A model generated the notes under the pieces. The model did not search any database, was not told the origin of the DNA, and worked only from the letters and a program-made list of their open reading frames with translations. From Cercophora sp. LCS_1 (Eukaryota; Ascomycota; Sordariomycetes; Sordariales; Lasiosphaeriaceae): a stretch of 64,000 bases of DNA. Every line of letters begins with the position of its first letter. The stretch's first letter is position 1. The stretch covers positions 1-64,000 of the forward strand of contig JAPZLL010000028.1 of NCBI GenBank assembly GCA_036250225.1. The letters are read 5' to 3'. Both the position numbers and the translations under genes were made by a program. Below are positions 41,946-53,237 of this stretch, one piece after another.

Positions 41946-42493
41946 GGGTGACGGGTTGCAGATGGACGAAATGGATGAAAGGAGGGAAACCCTGATGGGT
42001 TGACTGGGCGTGTGAGGGCCATTACCGCGGATAATGGGCGTGGCGTTGATGTGGAAAGTTTATTCGGTGGGTCACGGAGGTGGTTGAAAAGAATGGCATG
42101 ATCTCCCTCAAGTGCCCGGCGCCCCGGCCCCCCATTGGAGCCCTCATAGCCTTTGTTCGCCTTGCTGGCGGTGTAGACGGCACCATAGGTAATAGCAGCA
42201 ACCAAGGCGGCGATTTTGGTGCACAAAAGGTTGGTACCTGCGTGGTGGTTGAGCTGTCGGCAGGTACTCCAAGTGCCGGTCCCCCCGATGACTCCCCATG
42301 TCTTTGCCGCGTCACCATTGACGCTGTTCGCTGCGTCGACAACAGTGGCGACAGTTTCGACGTCTCTCTCGCAGTGTCTAGGAGCAAGCGCCGCGTTCGT
42401 ATCACGCCGAAGCGAGATGGGAGCTGAGATGGCTGTTGCCGAAACCAGAAGTGGCACGCCCTGGAGTAAGATCAAGGCGATCGGTGTCTTCAT
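41918..42493 (-). CDS. Small secreted protein, unknown function
   Basis: A single-exon frame of 191 codons on the minus strand. Residues 1-24 (start MKTPIALILLQGVPLLVSA) are a signal peptide. The mature part has Cys in APRHCERD, TWSTCRQL and NLLCTKIA, and a hydrophobic Ala-rich stretch (TKIAALVAAITYGAVYTAS) that could be a membrane or amphipathic helix. The last 60 codons look unlike a protein and run into the first exon of the next minus-strand gene by 28 bases, so the real end is probably earlier, near residue 115-130, through an unrecognised intron. A minus-strand TATAAA (42597-42602) lies about 104 bases upstream of the ATG. No family recognised. Confidence 0.6.
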   Translation of the reverse strand: MKTPIALILLQGVPLLVSATAISAPISLRRDTNAALAPRHCERDVETVATVVDAANSVNGDAAKTWGVIGGTGTWSTCRQLNHHAGTNLLCTKIAALVAAITYGAVYTASKANKGYEGSNGGPGRRALEGDHAILFNHLRDPPNKLSTSTPRPLSAVMALTRPVNPSGFPSFHPFRPSATRHPWPYPVQGC

Positions 42494-42596
42494 GATGACA
42501 GGTGGTGAATAGACAAGATAACGAGAACTGAGTGTGCCGTTTGAAGAATCAGGCTTGTTCCAATCTCGTTCAAGCTCATCGCCCTTGGCGCCCAGC

Positions 42597-42602
42597 TTTA
42601 TA
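42597..42602 (-). promoter_or_regulatory. TATA box of the small secreted-protein gene at 42 kb
   Basis: TATAAA on the minus strand 104 bases upstream of the ATG at 42493. Confidence 0.5.
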
Positions 42603-42956
42603 CTTCATCCTCTTCGGTCCTTTGACTCCCCTTCTTTCCTCGTTATCGTCGGCGAACTGCCAACTGTGTGCTGTGCCGTGGGATTGACTACCAACAACCT
42701 CGACTCAACCCCCAACCAACAAATCATACCAGGGAATCCAAACATGCCAATTTAACCATCAATCCGTATCCCAACCCCACCACTCCCGAAAATGCAACTT
42801 TAACCCGGGCCGTATTTAGCAAACATTAATATATCAAGACCGCCAGGCCCTCATCACTTAACTCCCTCTGAAAGGCACCACATACACCAACGCGCCTCCG
42901 TTTTCCTAATAGAACAGATACCTAACGCACACCAACACGCACCGAAAGAAGAAACG

Positions 42957-43283
42957 ATGCTTCTCCGACGCGGCACATCAATCAGCCTCGCCATCCTTCT
43001 CCTCCTTTTCTGTATCGGAGACTTGCCGCCAAACAGACTATACCCTCACACCCACTTACGCGACGCCTTGGTGTACGGTCTCGATACATTCGTGATAAGC
43101 ACCATGGCATGCAGCATAATTCAACACTACCGGGTCGGGGATGCCGCCACTACTGCTAGGGATAGCGATGGAAGGTGTTTAAAAACAGGGGCTGGTATTG
43201 GGATGGTGGTCGCAACGTATAACATAACTTGCGGCATGATATTCTGCCGTTTGGTTCTACCGCGTAGAACATGGACGGGATAA
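42957..43283 (+). CDS. Possible small membrane or secreted protein
   Basis: A 108-codon frame beginning MLLRRGTSISLAILLLLFCIG, which looks like a signal peptide or signal anchor, with a second hydrophobic stretch near the C-terminus (GIGMVVATYNITCGMIFC). There is no domain and no homologue I can name. It could be a chance frame; the hydrophobic start is the only support. Confidence 0.3.
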   Translation: MLLRRGTSISLAILLLLFCIGDLPPNRLYPHTHLRDALVYGLDTFVISTMACSIIQHYRVGDAATTARDSDGRCLKTGAGIGMVVATYNITCGMIFCRLVLPRRTWTG

Positions 43284-43974
43284 CGGAAGACCTGCTGGGA
43301 TACAGCGCTCGTGTTTTGGTTGATTGAATTGGGGTTGTTGCGAAGAAGAAGTGGTGCACACGCCTTTGCTTAAGGAGTATTATCGTAGCGTCTTACACTT
43401 GCTGTTCCTATCTCGTATGGAAGATAGGGTGTCCGCCGAAGCAGTCAACCCAACCAGGGCAAATTTCAGGACAATCAGCCAGCTAATGTAATCCTCAAAT
43501 ATCCACAAATAGGGAAAAAACCGACCCTCGTGGGCCAAGCGTAGCCCATTTAGTGGGAGTATTCCACGACCGGGACCAAGAGGAAGTTATTGTCAACATG
43601 TACATATAACCAGCCAGCCAGCCACCCAACGGAGCAAGGCGAGAAACAGGGTTCCGATGGCGATTCTCCCGACCATTTTCGTATGATGTCGGGATTTGAT
43701 AATGGCCAGAGCTCCAAGCAGTGACAACAGGAGGAGCTGCAACATTATCCAGGGCCCGAAATCGCTAGGTCAGTTGCTTAGACAGCCATCTATGATACCA
43801 TCAGATAGTTCATACTAGTCCAGATAGGTAGTTGAGGCAGATTATGCCGCCGATGGTGATTATCAGGAATATGATATAAGCTGGCGAAATCCACATAGTC
43901 TCTTGCTCAGTTCCGAAGAAGGAAAGGGAAATTCATGGTGTCGATTTTAGGGTGGCGTACTGAATGTTTCTTGT
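43284..43974. other. Intergenic region
   Basis: About 0.7 kb, no gene. A small inverted repeat TGGGC/GCCCA lies near 43531-43552. It includes the 3' flank of the NACHT-ankyrin gene. Confidence 0.45.
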
Positions 43975-46900
43975 TCAATATTCTGATCTAAACAGAATGT
44001 CCAAGCTAAATAACTCATCACCCTCAATCATCCTAGCAGCTTTGGGGAGGTCCATAACCTCGGAGGAAGTCGTGGAGCCTGGCAGATCTAGACCATCTCC
44101 AATGCCGTTCAGCTTCCTGTCCCAACGGATGAGCTCTTCAACCGTATCTATGTGTTTTTGCTCAGCCGCAATTCGGAGCGGTGTTATCCCGTCCTCATCG
44201 GCGATATTGGCGTCGGCCCCAGCTTGAAGCAACGTGGCCACGACAGCCTTATGGCCCTCATACGCAGCGATCCAAAGAGGTGTTTTCTGTGATGCGCTGG
44301 GGGCATCGATATTTGCGCCGGCTTGGAGCAATGCTGCCACAACATGATCATGACCATGAAATGCGGCCCTCCAAAGTGGTGTATGCTGCCGGTCATCTTG
44401 TTCGTCCACGTTGATCAACTCAAGGAGTCGTGTGACGTGCTTGAGCTGCCCCTTGTATGCTGCACGGTGCAGCGCCGTTATCCCCATGTCATCTCTCGAA
44501 TTGATGTCGACCACATCCATAGCCTCGTCTAGAATGAATTCCAGAACGTCGCTGTCGCTTGCTGCGGCGTGAATCAGTGGAGTTCGGCCTTGTAAATTAG
44601 CTACATTGATCGTTTTCCTTCCAGCATCGTATTTCAGAAATACCTCCACCACAGACTTGTGTCCTTGCACACATGTCAGCGCCAAGGCTGTGTCACCGTC
44701 GCGGTCTTGGTACGCCGCGCACTCTGGGTCATGTTCAAGCAGTATCTCGACGCCGACTGCCCAACCCCTGTCGGCAGCGAACATCAACGCCGATGAACCA
44801 GATTTGGACGTGAGAGTGTGGTCTGCCCCATTGGCCAGTAGAAACCGTGTCATGTCTTCTCGGGAATCCTGGCACGAGTTTAAGAGCGCCGTTCTTTCGG
44901 TTGAATCCCGCAGATCCACGCTGACACCGGTGGCGAGAAGGCAAGTAATTGTTTTCTTGTCTCCCCGTCGTCCTAGATGTGTAATGAGGTCTCTGCCGTG
45001 AGCCTCGCTGCCCACAAATAATCGGAGAATGTCATGATTCCCGTCTTCTGCTGCATGATGGATCGGTGCCACCCCGAACCGGTTGCTATAAAGTGGGTGG
45101 GCACCGTGGGACACCAGGGTCTTGATCAAATCCATGTCTCCGCGTTCCGTTGCTACGGCCAAGGGAGTCCGACCCATGGAATCAACGGCGTCGACTTGAG
45201 CCCCATGAGCCAAGAGCACTCGGACAAGATCCAAAAACCCCTTCCTCACTGCTAGGTCCAGGGCGCTATGGCCGTACGCGTTTTGGTCGTTGACATGACA
45301 GTAGCCTTTGGAAAGGAGATCCTCCGTCATGCTCGTCAGACCGAACCACACGGCCAAGTAAAGCCCGGTTGTTTTTTTGCGATCGGTGAGGTATGCAAAT
45401 GATCCAACCAGGCACTCAACCGCCGCGTCGACTTGGGGGGCCATTCTCAAAAAGAGTAGCACCTCTTCGAGGACTTCCTTTGTTTTTGACGGGGCGTCGT
45501 CGAGCGAAGCAATGGTCGATGCATGAAGCCCCCAGTTCTTGGCAGCATAGTCGTACAGCGGGTACTCTGCCAACCTGACCTCGTAGTCCTTGTCAGTTTC
45601 GCAGTGGCCTGCTTCGAACGATGGGCTCGAGATCAAACGTAAACAAACATCGAGAATGTCACGCTCGACTGTAGGGAAAGCCTGGTGCGCTACGCCCTCG
45701 AGATATTCCCGAGTCGTGTAGTGAATCAGTCGAACGATATGGGTCTGTGCATCAATGGTGATCAGCCCCTCACAAACCGAAACAATAGCTTCCGCATCGG
45801 TTGTATTGTCGTCATCGAGCACAAGTTCGTCTTCCATGATGGCAAGGGCATGCTGGAGCTCGCGGACGGTGATTGGGCGTCGTGCCCAGCCAGCCCACGA
45901 AAGGACATGCATGGCGAGGTCTCGGCTTTCCTTAACACTGATGCGCTGCATAGTGTTGGCATACAGACTGTCGTACGCATTCTGACCCTTGGGCAGGTTT
46001 TGGACCGTCTTCCGGATACTGGCTACATTTCTGCACTTTGTGATCGCCTGCAGGTACAGCTCGGCGAGAAGGAATCTGCCGTGGATGGTTAGTAAGCGCT
46101 CGAACACGAAGAATGTTGAACTCACATGCCAGTTGAAGCTTTGGAAATCTCCGAAATCAACTCTTTCTTGACTGTAGTCGAAACATTGCGGAGAAACGGC
46201 ATCTTTTGCGCAATTCGACGGTTCAGGAATAGTCGCACATCATCATCCTTGGCATCAATGTCGACTCTGTGCAAGGCCAGTCCGCTTCCTTCGAAGAGGG
46301 CCGTAATCTCGTCGATCGGTCGCAAAGTGGCGAACAGATTGAGGTTAGTGATCTGCTGAAGATGGAACATGGTCTCCAGGAATACTGCTCGGCTTCCCAC
46401 CTCATACTCGTCTAGGGCATCGGTGACAATGAAGCTTCTCTCAAAGGAAGAAACCGCGCTGCCTAGACAACCAAGGAGCTCTCCGATTAGTGGTCGACTG
46501 CCTTTTGGTTTCGATTTGTATCGGCGGAAGAGGTCCTGGAGGTCTGGCGGCGTCCCCGTTTGTCGGACGAACTGGCTCAGCAGACAGGCAACGATGTCTT
46601 CGGGTTCATCCCTGGACTTGAAGTCAAAGAGGACGATACCTACTCCGATCGAGTCCTTTGACGCCGCCTGCAGCTCTTGAAGATGGTGGATGGCGACAGA
46701 AGAGAGGATCGACTTCCCAGCACCTGGGATTCCCAGGCAAAGCAACGTGCTCTGTGGCTCCTCGATCCAGGTTGTGAATTCCACCAACTCGGGGAACCAA
46801 TCCCCCGTCTCAGCCACCCGCTTCCTCAGCCGCTCCGTTTGCATCTCACCGAATCGTGAGTCCATCCCCGAGGGGGTCAACCAAGCCAAAATGTCGTGGT

Positions 46901-47481
46901 CCTCTTTGCTACGGTCCTTGATTCGCTCGGTGTCTTCAATCATTGTCGTCACCGCGGTCGACATTGTCCTGAATACATCAAGTCAGCGCATCACTCTGCA
47001 AGTGTCGGTATTTCCCTCACAGATTCAACGACGTCATGACACTGTCCAGCATGCCGTTGTAATGCCCAATCTGCTCCCGGCAACTCTTGATCTCGTTTGG
47101 GTCGAACGTCAACCGCTTCCCAACCAAGCGCGCTTTACCTCGAAACCCATTTGTCTCGGGGGCAGCGACAGCGCTGTTCTCTTCGTACATGCGCCGGAGC
47201 CGGTTCAACAGGGTCACGTATCCCTCTAGGATAGGATGGAGCAGCTGTGAATCAGATTCATCTGGTCGCTGGCGAAGGGCAGCATCAGCTGTTTCTAGAA
47301 CACTGATGCGCGCTGATATTCTATCGAGACGTCATTAGTGGAAAGACTTGGCGCGGGGCAGCCCAACGTACTCGACGGCCAGATCGCTGACCTGTTTCGG
47401 AGCCTCTCGGTATCGGGTGACCACTTCTTTCGCCAAGCCAATTGCTTTGGCGATATCGCCGAAACCGACGCCAAAGGACAT
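43975..47481 (-). CDS. NACHT-ankyrin STAND receptor (fungal NLR-like)
   Basis: Minus-strand exons 47481-47372, 47320-47021, 46968-46126 and 46075-43975, with 50-52-nt introns and agreeing phases, encode 1117 residues. The N-terminus MSFGVGFGDIAKAIGLAKEV is the classic start of this fungal family, followed by a helical bundle to about 190. The NACHT domain has Walker A GIPGAGKS (216-223) and Walker B SFIVTDALDEY (about 316-326). A winged-helix region with LIHYTTREYLEG follows. From about residue 560 to the end are some ten to twelve ankyrin repeats (SALDLAVRKGFLDLVRVLL, TPLWRAAFHGHDHVVAALL, TPLWIAAYEGHKAVVATLL). Such proteins are thought to sense a ligand through the repeats and trigger oligomerisation. 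Two adjacent repeats are nearly alike, but no high-identity array is present, so it is not of the hypervariable type. It appears intact. Confidence 0.92.
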
Positions 47482-48130
47482 TTTGGTCGTGGTGAGGTTC
47501 TGGCTTGGTTGTAATTTCCGAATCCGCAGTCGTCAGGCTCCCAGGTTGACGCCCAGAGGCATGCATGTTGCACGTGATCCTCGTGCTGTTGAGACAGCCA
47601 CAGAGGGAAGGTGCGACTTGAGCTGAAACGGCCGTCAGCTGAGGACTTTGGTCGCATGTGCCCTTGCAATTTCAGCAATTGGATTTCGTCCCGGCCAAAT
47701 GGCGGCGAAGATCATGGATCATGGGCATCATCTTGACACGCAATAAAGCTCCCTTTAGTTCAGAAACTCTACTCCAATTCACGAAACCTAAGTGTTATTT
47801 CCAAAATCACGGAACCTTGAGCATCCCGAAATGGCTATAAGATCCCAACATGTCTTTCTCCCCTTTCTCCCTTGCACTCCAAAATTTGATCCCAACTTCA
47901 TCAGCCCCAACCCATAAATAACTCGCAATTCCACAAACAGGAGACCTCAAAATACCAACCCGCGTCAAATCCCACACAGCCTAGCTTAAAAAAAAAAAAA
48001 AAAAAAAAGTCAACCCCGACGACTTTAACCACCGACCAGCAAAAAGCATCACCACCGTCGTCGCCACCGCCATTACCCTTACTGCATCCACATCGTAACC
48101 CGCCACCTCTCTTCTCCGTCACCGCCAGGA
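47482..48130. other. Promoter side of the NACHT-ankyrin gene and spacer
   Basis: No gene recognised. It includes an A21 run at 47988-48008 and then C-rich sequence before the RING relic. Confidence 0.45.
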
Positions 48131-48538
48131 CCCCTCCCAACCTATCCCATCTGCTACACCGAGCTCTCCATCCCTGGCATCACACCCATCTGCGACCAAC
48201 CAGCAAAAGCATGGGCATGCATCTGCACACTCATGGCCTGCGACGCTTGCGAATCGAAACTATGGACCGACGAATTCATGCAGGCCTTGATAACGGGCGA
48301 TCTCGCCATGAGTTGTCCCGTTTGCAGGACGGCGAATACAGCGCAGCGCGGCGGCGCGTTCAGGGCTGAGAGGGTTGTTGGACGGTTGAGCGCCAAGGTG
48401 ACAAAGGTGAAAAGGTTATGTGACAGCAGAGAGAGGAGGGTCCAGCGTGGCTATTGTAGGGAGTGTAATTCGGATTGTACGAGGGTTGAGAGAGAGATTG
48501 GACATAAGACTTTGATGGTGGGGGAGGTTTATCGGTGA
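48131..48538 (+). pseudogene. Degenerate RING-type relic related to the gene at 1.8 kb
   Basis: The frame reads TYPICYTELSIPG, then ACICTLMACDACESKLW and DLAMSCPVCRTAN. This matches the RING protein at 1812 block by block (CPICYTEL, CTHIVCIPCHNKL, SCPVCRTE). The first zinc-ligand Cys is Tyr, the conserved His is Leu and the long acidic loop is missing. No in-frame ATG precedes the first motif back to the A-run. The remaining C-terminus to TGA 48536-48538 is basic and has more Cys (YCRECNSDC). It is probably a dead or truncated paralogue; an unseen first exon cannot be excluded. Confidence 0.6.
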
Positions 48539-49613
48539 TGCATTTGTTGCTTTTTTTGTCTTGGCTTTGGGGTTTGTTAGGGAAATTAAAGTGGCTTTGG
48601 GTCTGCGGATTGTGGTATGTACCTAGTGTTAGGGGTTATTGTACCGTGTAAATGCAGTGATTTTATTGTTATGTGATCTCTTGAGTGAGCGAACTTTCGG
48701 GCATTGTTTTGTGTCGCGATAAGTTGAGGTTTTGGCGCGGTCCATAGCCCCAAGTAATGATGGCGGTACTTCTTTCTTCATGACTATCTGGGTTAGCTAC
48801 AGGTGGCCTTCCACCTGTAGTTTTGTATAGGGGGGTTTCACCGTCAGGGCGATATGCGGGTCCCATGATTCCTGCTCCCACGTTGCCTTCTTGGTAAAGT
48901 CGTTATACGACATGGTCTTGCACCCGTTCCCGTCCCGGCACCCTTTTGTTGCGCGGGTCCCCATTCCGACCACGACGTGAGTCATGCGACTCAATTTAGA
49001 GAGCTAGCGTACCGCTGCTTCGTCTGTAACTTGATTATTATTTGCTTTCGTATTGTGCGACCATGTGGTATATGGGTTGTCGGCAGTTCCCGGTCCCGAA
49101 AACGTAGCCGCATGGGTTATCATGCCGGTGTCGGGATCGATTTGGGTATGGTATGGCTATGTGATGTGATCGTGGTTCGCCTTGTACGCCCGTCATTACA
49201 GTGATATGATTGTCCCAGTTTTTCATCTCTCGGGCCTCCAGCATCGTCCGCTAATTTATCTTCGTCCCCGTAGTTTGTCACGCTAGACCAAGATGAAAAA
49301 CCAGGAGGTAAATCTTGAACGCGAGGTATGCGAAATAAGTAAAGTGAAGTGTAGTGAACCGTGAAGTGGGGATTCACCGGTGAAAGAGCAATGTTGGGAT
49401 GATTCACTCCTACATTGGGTAGAAATGAATATGAGATGTAACATTGGACGTAATTCATGTTGCCCTACGCTTCTTAGTCAACCGAGTGATGAGAGACCAT
49501 AAACTGTAATGTATCACCGCGACATATGGCTGTTTCTCAGTATGAGGCCCGGTGGTAGAGAAAGGCCCAAGAAAATAAAGCCAAGGCGTTGTGGAGTAGC
49601 TTTCATGGCTGTT
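48539..49613. other. Intergenic region with a perfect hairpin
   Basis: No supported gene. A perfect 10-bp inverted repeat with a 4-base loop lies at 48797-48820 (listed separately), and a smaller one, GAGTC/GACTC, near 48972-48985. Confidence 0.45.
48797..48820. repeat. Perfect 10-bp inverted repeat (CTACAGGTGG / CCACCTGTAG)
   Basis: A stem of 10 perfect pairs around the loop CCTT, followed by TTTT. It could be part of a MITE end or a structured transcript; no gene is adjacent. Confidence 0.5.
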
Positions 49614-50153
49614 TCAAAAATCAAAGGCGTTGTTGTAAGAGCGTAGGTTCTCTCGGAAGGCGGAGTGGCCTGGGCCTCGCAGGCGCCGCAGGATGAAGTT
49701 GGGGATGCGAGGCCAAGGATCAACGTGGACGTTGCCTTGACGGCAGCAAGTGCCAAACTTTGGGTTCTCTTTAGACGTCCGCTTGAGGGTGTTAGCAAGG
49801 CATTAACAGGCGTAAGGATAACATACCGCCAACTTCTCGTCAGTCCAGTGAAACGCGGCGCAGCTGGGGCACTCGCGATTCCTTGGGCCGAGGTTGTGAA
49901 CTTCAACACACTCAATTCCATCTCGCGGAATCCAACCCTTCGCATCGCCCGCACGTGCTCTGCGAACAGGTACCAGTTCCTGCGCTGTGGCTGCAGCTGC
50001 GACCGGATTACGTCGTGCGGCGGCACAATCCTTGCAGCTGGCGTAAGGAGCGCCGCGAGAGTTTGTTCTAAACTCTGTTGCCGGTTTTCGAACGTAGCAT
50101 CGGTTGCACATGTACCTGGGAGTGCTGTGAATGGTAACGGCTGGCCGAGGCAT
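49614..50153 (-). CDS. Helitron-helicase N-terminal fragment (possibly a stand-alone gene)
   Basis: Minus-strand exons 50153-49827 and 49781-49614 (45-nt intron, GTATGT, GCTAAC) encode 164 residues. Residues about 13-37 hold a zinc-ribbon-like pair, YMCNRCYVRKPATEF then YASCKDC. Near 90-108 is LGPRNRECPSCAAFHWTDEKL, and after splicing FGTCCRQGNVHV and SAFRENLRSYNNAF. These blocks, in this order, form the segment at the N-terminus of fungal Helitron helicase-like proteins (GALHWxDE, FGxCCxxG, FRxNIRxYN), just before the Rep/HUH region. Here the frame stops right after the last block, and no Rep or helicase domain is present nearby. The intact splice and frame suggest a retained small zinc-binding protein rather than random debris. 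Longer upstream starts (up to 50279) exist but look non-coding. Confidence 0.65.
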
Positions 50154-50328
50154 CCTTGCGAGGTTTGCGATGGAAGGGCGACGCTTGTAATGGGGGGTTG
50201 CGGCCGTGCAATGACGAAGCTCAGAAGCAGACAGGCACGTCCAATCTTCAACCACGCCAAAGTGGGGACTGTGGTTCACCCGCCTTCAGCAAACACGTCC
50301 AACTGTCGTGTGCCACCTTCCCTCCCTC

Positions 50329-50336
50329 TATAAATA
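50329..50336 (+). promoter_or_regulatory. TATA box (TATAAATA) upstream of acidic-protein gene
   Basis: TATAAATA lies about 167 bases before the ATG at 50496 in a pyrimidine-rich context. Confidence 0.5.
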
Positions 50337-50495
50337 TTTTGCTCTCCCACCTTCGCTGCGCTCTTGCAGTTTGCGACTTTGCAATTCTGAAACTTTCTCT
50401 CGCAATTTGCACCCTGCCACGATCGGCTAGAGAACGTTCTTTCTCCCGCCTCCAAACTCCAAGCCAATACCGGACTGACCTGAGATTCCGCGACA

Positions 50496-51059
50496 ATGGC
50501 GTGTTCCGAGATTTCTCAATTCGCAAGCCCCGCTCAGGTCGTCGAAGGTCAGCGTGGGGAAGCTGCGGTCGCTGCCGCGCAATCTGTCGAAGCCGAGCAG
50601 CAGCCCGACGCTGTTCTCGATAGTTGCGATCAGTGCTACGACGATGACGACTACGATGATTACGATGGCTACGAGGACTTCTGCGACAAGCCGCTCGGAA
50701 AGTACAAGCTGCAAGAACGACATATCAACGCCGAAACCCCCGACGAATAATGGGACGCAGACCTTCGAGCTCCCTTAGATGACATTGATGGTCACGAGTG
50801 GTTCGGTGTCTGGGAGGACTGCAAGGCGTGAGTATCCCTCAAAGTCGTTAAAACAGCGGCAATGTATGCTGATAATAGCCCAAAGGCACAAGCTGAAGCG
50901 AGTCAAGCTTCGGAGGAGGGGGAGGAAGTTGTTGAGAAGACGTATCCACCGAAAGGACGAAGCGTGATGGGAGGATTAGATGAGCGAGGAAAAGGGGGAA
51001 GGGTTGGTTTATGTGGTCGTTTGTTGGCTCCCCGATGTGGCGAGACTTGTCAGATGTAA
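50496..51059 (+). pseudogene. Acidic protein gene interrupted by an in-frame stop
   Basis: Exons 50496-50827 and 50879-51059 are linked by a good 51-nt intron (GTGAGT...AATAG) with matching phase. The first 84 codons are acidic and include SCDQCYDDDDYDDYDGYEDF. A TAA at 50748-50750 ends this frame, yet the same frame continues sensibly (WDADLRAPLDDIDGHEWFGV) to the splice site and on into an acidic tail (QASEEGEEVVEKTYPP). The match between intron phase and reading frame on both sides of the TAA argues that the stop is a mutation. No family recognised. A TATA box lies upstream, and the gene is divergent from the Helitron fragment. Confidence 0.5.
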
Positions 51060-51265
51060 GCGGGCACGCAGTGAAGAAAAGACAGGGCTTTGCGTCATTA
51101 TCATCATAATAGAGCCGGCGATTCAGCGACGGTGCGTCACAGGTAGCGGTAGAGCTCATGGGAAATGAATGACTTTTGTTGCCATACAGTGACATGTCTC
51201 AGTTCTGCAGTCTGGCATCCACCGCCTTAACGCATGTGCGACTCTCCCAGTGCTCATCGAGCGCG

Positions 51266-51966
51266 TCACTCCCCGTTGAACGCCTTGCGCAGCCCGGCGA
51301 TATCCAGCTTCTTCATATGCATCATAGCGACCGTCGCCCTGTCCGCCTTCTCCTTCTCAGGACTTCCCAACATCTCCTTCAACACCGTCGGCACAACCTG
51401 CCACGACACGCCGTACTTGTCCGCCAACCATCCACACTGTTTCGCCTCCTCAGCACCGCCGGCGCCGAGCTTATCCCAGTAATAGTCCACCTCCTCCTGG
51501 GTGGCGCTGCCGCCTGTTAGTATCCCTCCTCGCTCACAGACAGTGTCATGAAGCATCTTTACTCAAGTTGGAAACACTCAAACGTCAGGAAAGAGTCATC
51601 AGGGTCATCCCCATCATGACCCGTGACACATCACCCTCATCCTCCCCCAACACCCCAACAGCCCCGACACATACATGCCCATGAAGAGGGAATAAAAACT
51701 CACCAATCAATCATAAACGAAACAGCATGATTGAACTTGACCTGCGGTCCACCGTTCAAGCCCACAAACCGATGACCATCCAGCTCAAACTCGGCAACCA
51801 AGACATCGCCCGCGTTGTGGCCGTGAAACTCCTTGCCCGCGTCGGAATAGCGCTGCACGTGCGTGATCTTGGAGTTGGGAAAGATGGAGACGTAAAAGAT
51901 GGCTGCTTCTTCGGCTTGGCCGTCGAACCAGAGGCAGGTCGTTACTTTGAGGGGGGAGAGGGGCAT
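51266..51966 (-). CDS. PhnB-like / glyoxalase-superfamily (VOC) protein
   Basis: Minus-strand exons 51966-51704 and 51506-51266 encode 167 residues, the usual length. The start MPLSPLKVTTCLWFDGQAEEA and blocks FYVSIFPNSKITHVQRY, GDVLVAEFELDGHRFVGLNGGP, FNHAVSFMIDC, TQEEVDYYWDKL and GWLADKYGVSWQVVP are those of the PhnB-like (3-demethylubiquinone-9 3-methyltransferase-like) family, a VOC fold. Despite that name such proteins lack a methyltransferase fold, and the reaction is unknown. The intron (51507-51703, 197 nt) is long for this window. The frame is open upstream to 52227, which could add a Ser/Pro-rich N-terminus (possible organelle targeting), but the family start is at 51966. Confidence 0.88.
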
Positions 51967-52751
51967 TTTAGGGGGGGTTTTGTGGTTGGGTGGTGAGCTG
52001 AGTTGGTCGGTTGATTGGGCTGGGAAGTTGGAGGGTTGAGGCAGGGACGAGGAGGGCAATTGAGGGGTGATGTTGAAGGGATGATGAGGACTGGAATGTC
52101 GAAAATGAGGAAGACGGACGGAGAAAAAAAGGCGGTCAAATACTTCTTTGCGCCCGACGCCCAAGACCACCGAGTCAGGGAAGTTGCATTGTCCTGCAGC
52201 CACCTTAGGCAGCGATGAAGCTGCCAAGACTGCTTCGCGGCACGCGTAGTATTGGAGTGGTTCGAGGCACGTCGGTGGCGCGCGGTCACATGTAAGATGC
52301 GGGGTTGTTTAGTGATCAGCCCGTGTGGTGGGGCACTAACAGTGACTAACAGCTTTATCACAAAACAGTGTGGCGAGGTGTTAGGTCTTCCCACAGCGCC
52401 TCAAGTCGAACATTGGCCAAGTGGTTGGTGTCGGAAAGGCAACTGGTCAGAAAGGGAAAGCTGGAGGTATCAATCTTGCTTCGGTATGCCATTGCAACGT
52501 TGCGACACCTTTGGAATCAGGGTCTCTAAGTGTCAGAGAAATGCAGTATTTGAATGCCTAACTTTCTATCCAAAAATCAGGCAACAACTTCGTGAGCGAA
52601 ATGCGACTTTTGCTCAAGTGCGTCCTCGAGGACGCTTGCGACCAATGGGGAACCGCCGGGAGGCAGCTGGGGGCTGGCGATTGGGCCTCATTCATCCACC
52701 ACGCGACAAGGGACCCTCTGAGACTGAGGCCAACATCTATCGGCGAGAACC
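51967..52751. other. Intergenic region
   Basis: Leader of the PhnB-like gene and spacer before the STAND-type N-terminal domain; no gene or repeat recognised. Confidence 0.4.
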
Positions 52752-53237
52752 ATGGACCCCGTCATGCCGATCGAGCTCGCAGTCAAAGCCGTCAACAGGC
52801 TCTCCGATTCCGGCGCCAGCACTGATCAGGCCCCAAAGGCGTTCAGGCAGATCAAGACAGAACTGTCGCTCATCGTCGACGGGCGGAGTAGGATCAACGA
52901 CAAAGATGCGGAGGGTAGCTTGGACCCCACAGCTCGGGCCGCTCTCTATCGGGTGATTGTGGAGGAGCTGGTCAAACAGCTGAATGATCCGCTCGGCAAC
53001 ATCCTGCCACCGCCTGGCGCATCGTCATGGGAGCGTCGATGGAAGGCTATTTCCAGCTTGAGTCACGACGCCAAGGTCGAAGAGCCCGCAAACTCGTTGA
53101 GCTCATGGTTGTCGATAACGTCGACGATAAGTAGGCGTCCTTCCAGGGCACACTTCCCACGGCAACTCACCGCCACAATGCATCCCGAAATGTGCGCATG
53201 GCTCGTTGCCGTTCACGACTCGGACCAGGGACATTGA
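52752..53237 (+). pseudogene. Solo STAND-type N-terminal domain fragment
   Basis: Begins MDPVMPIELAVKAVNRLSDSG and continues with helical segments (AFRQIKTELSLIVDG, ALYRVIVEELVKQLND) and SSWERRWKAISSLSHDAKVEE. This resembles the helical N-terminal domain that precedes NACHT or ankyrin modules in fungal STAND proteins. After about residue 115 the natural continuation (ARKLVELMVVDNVDDK) is in another frame and stops at about 53133, and nothing like a NACHT domain follows. It is probably a relic; a free-standing adaptor is a less likely alternative. Confidence 0.4.

Noticed and set aside
48797..48820. Bacterial-type intrinsic terminator
   Set aside because: The hairpin plus T-run looks like one, but the organism is a fungus and no gene ends there.
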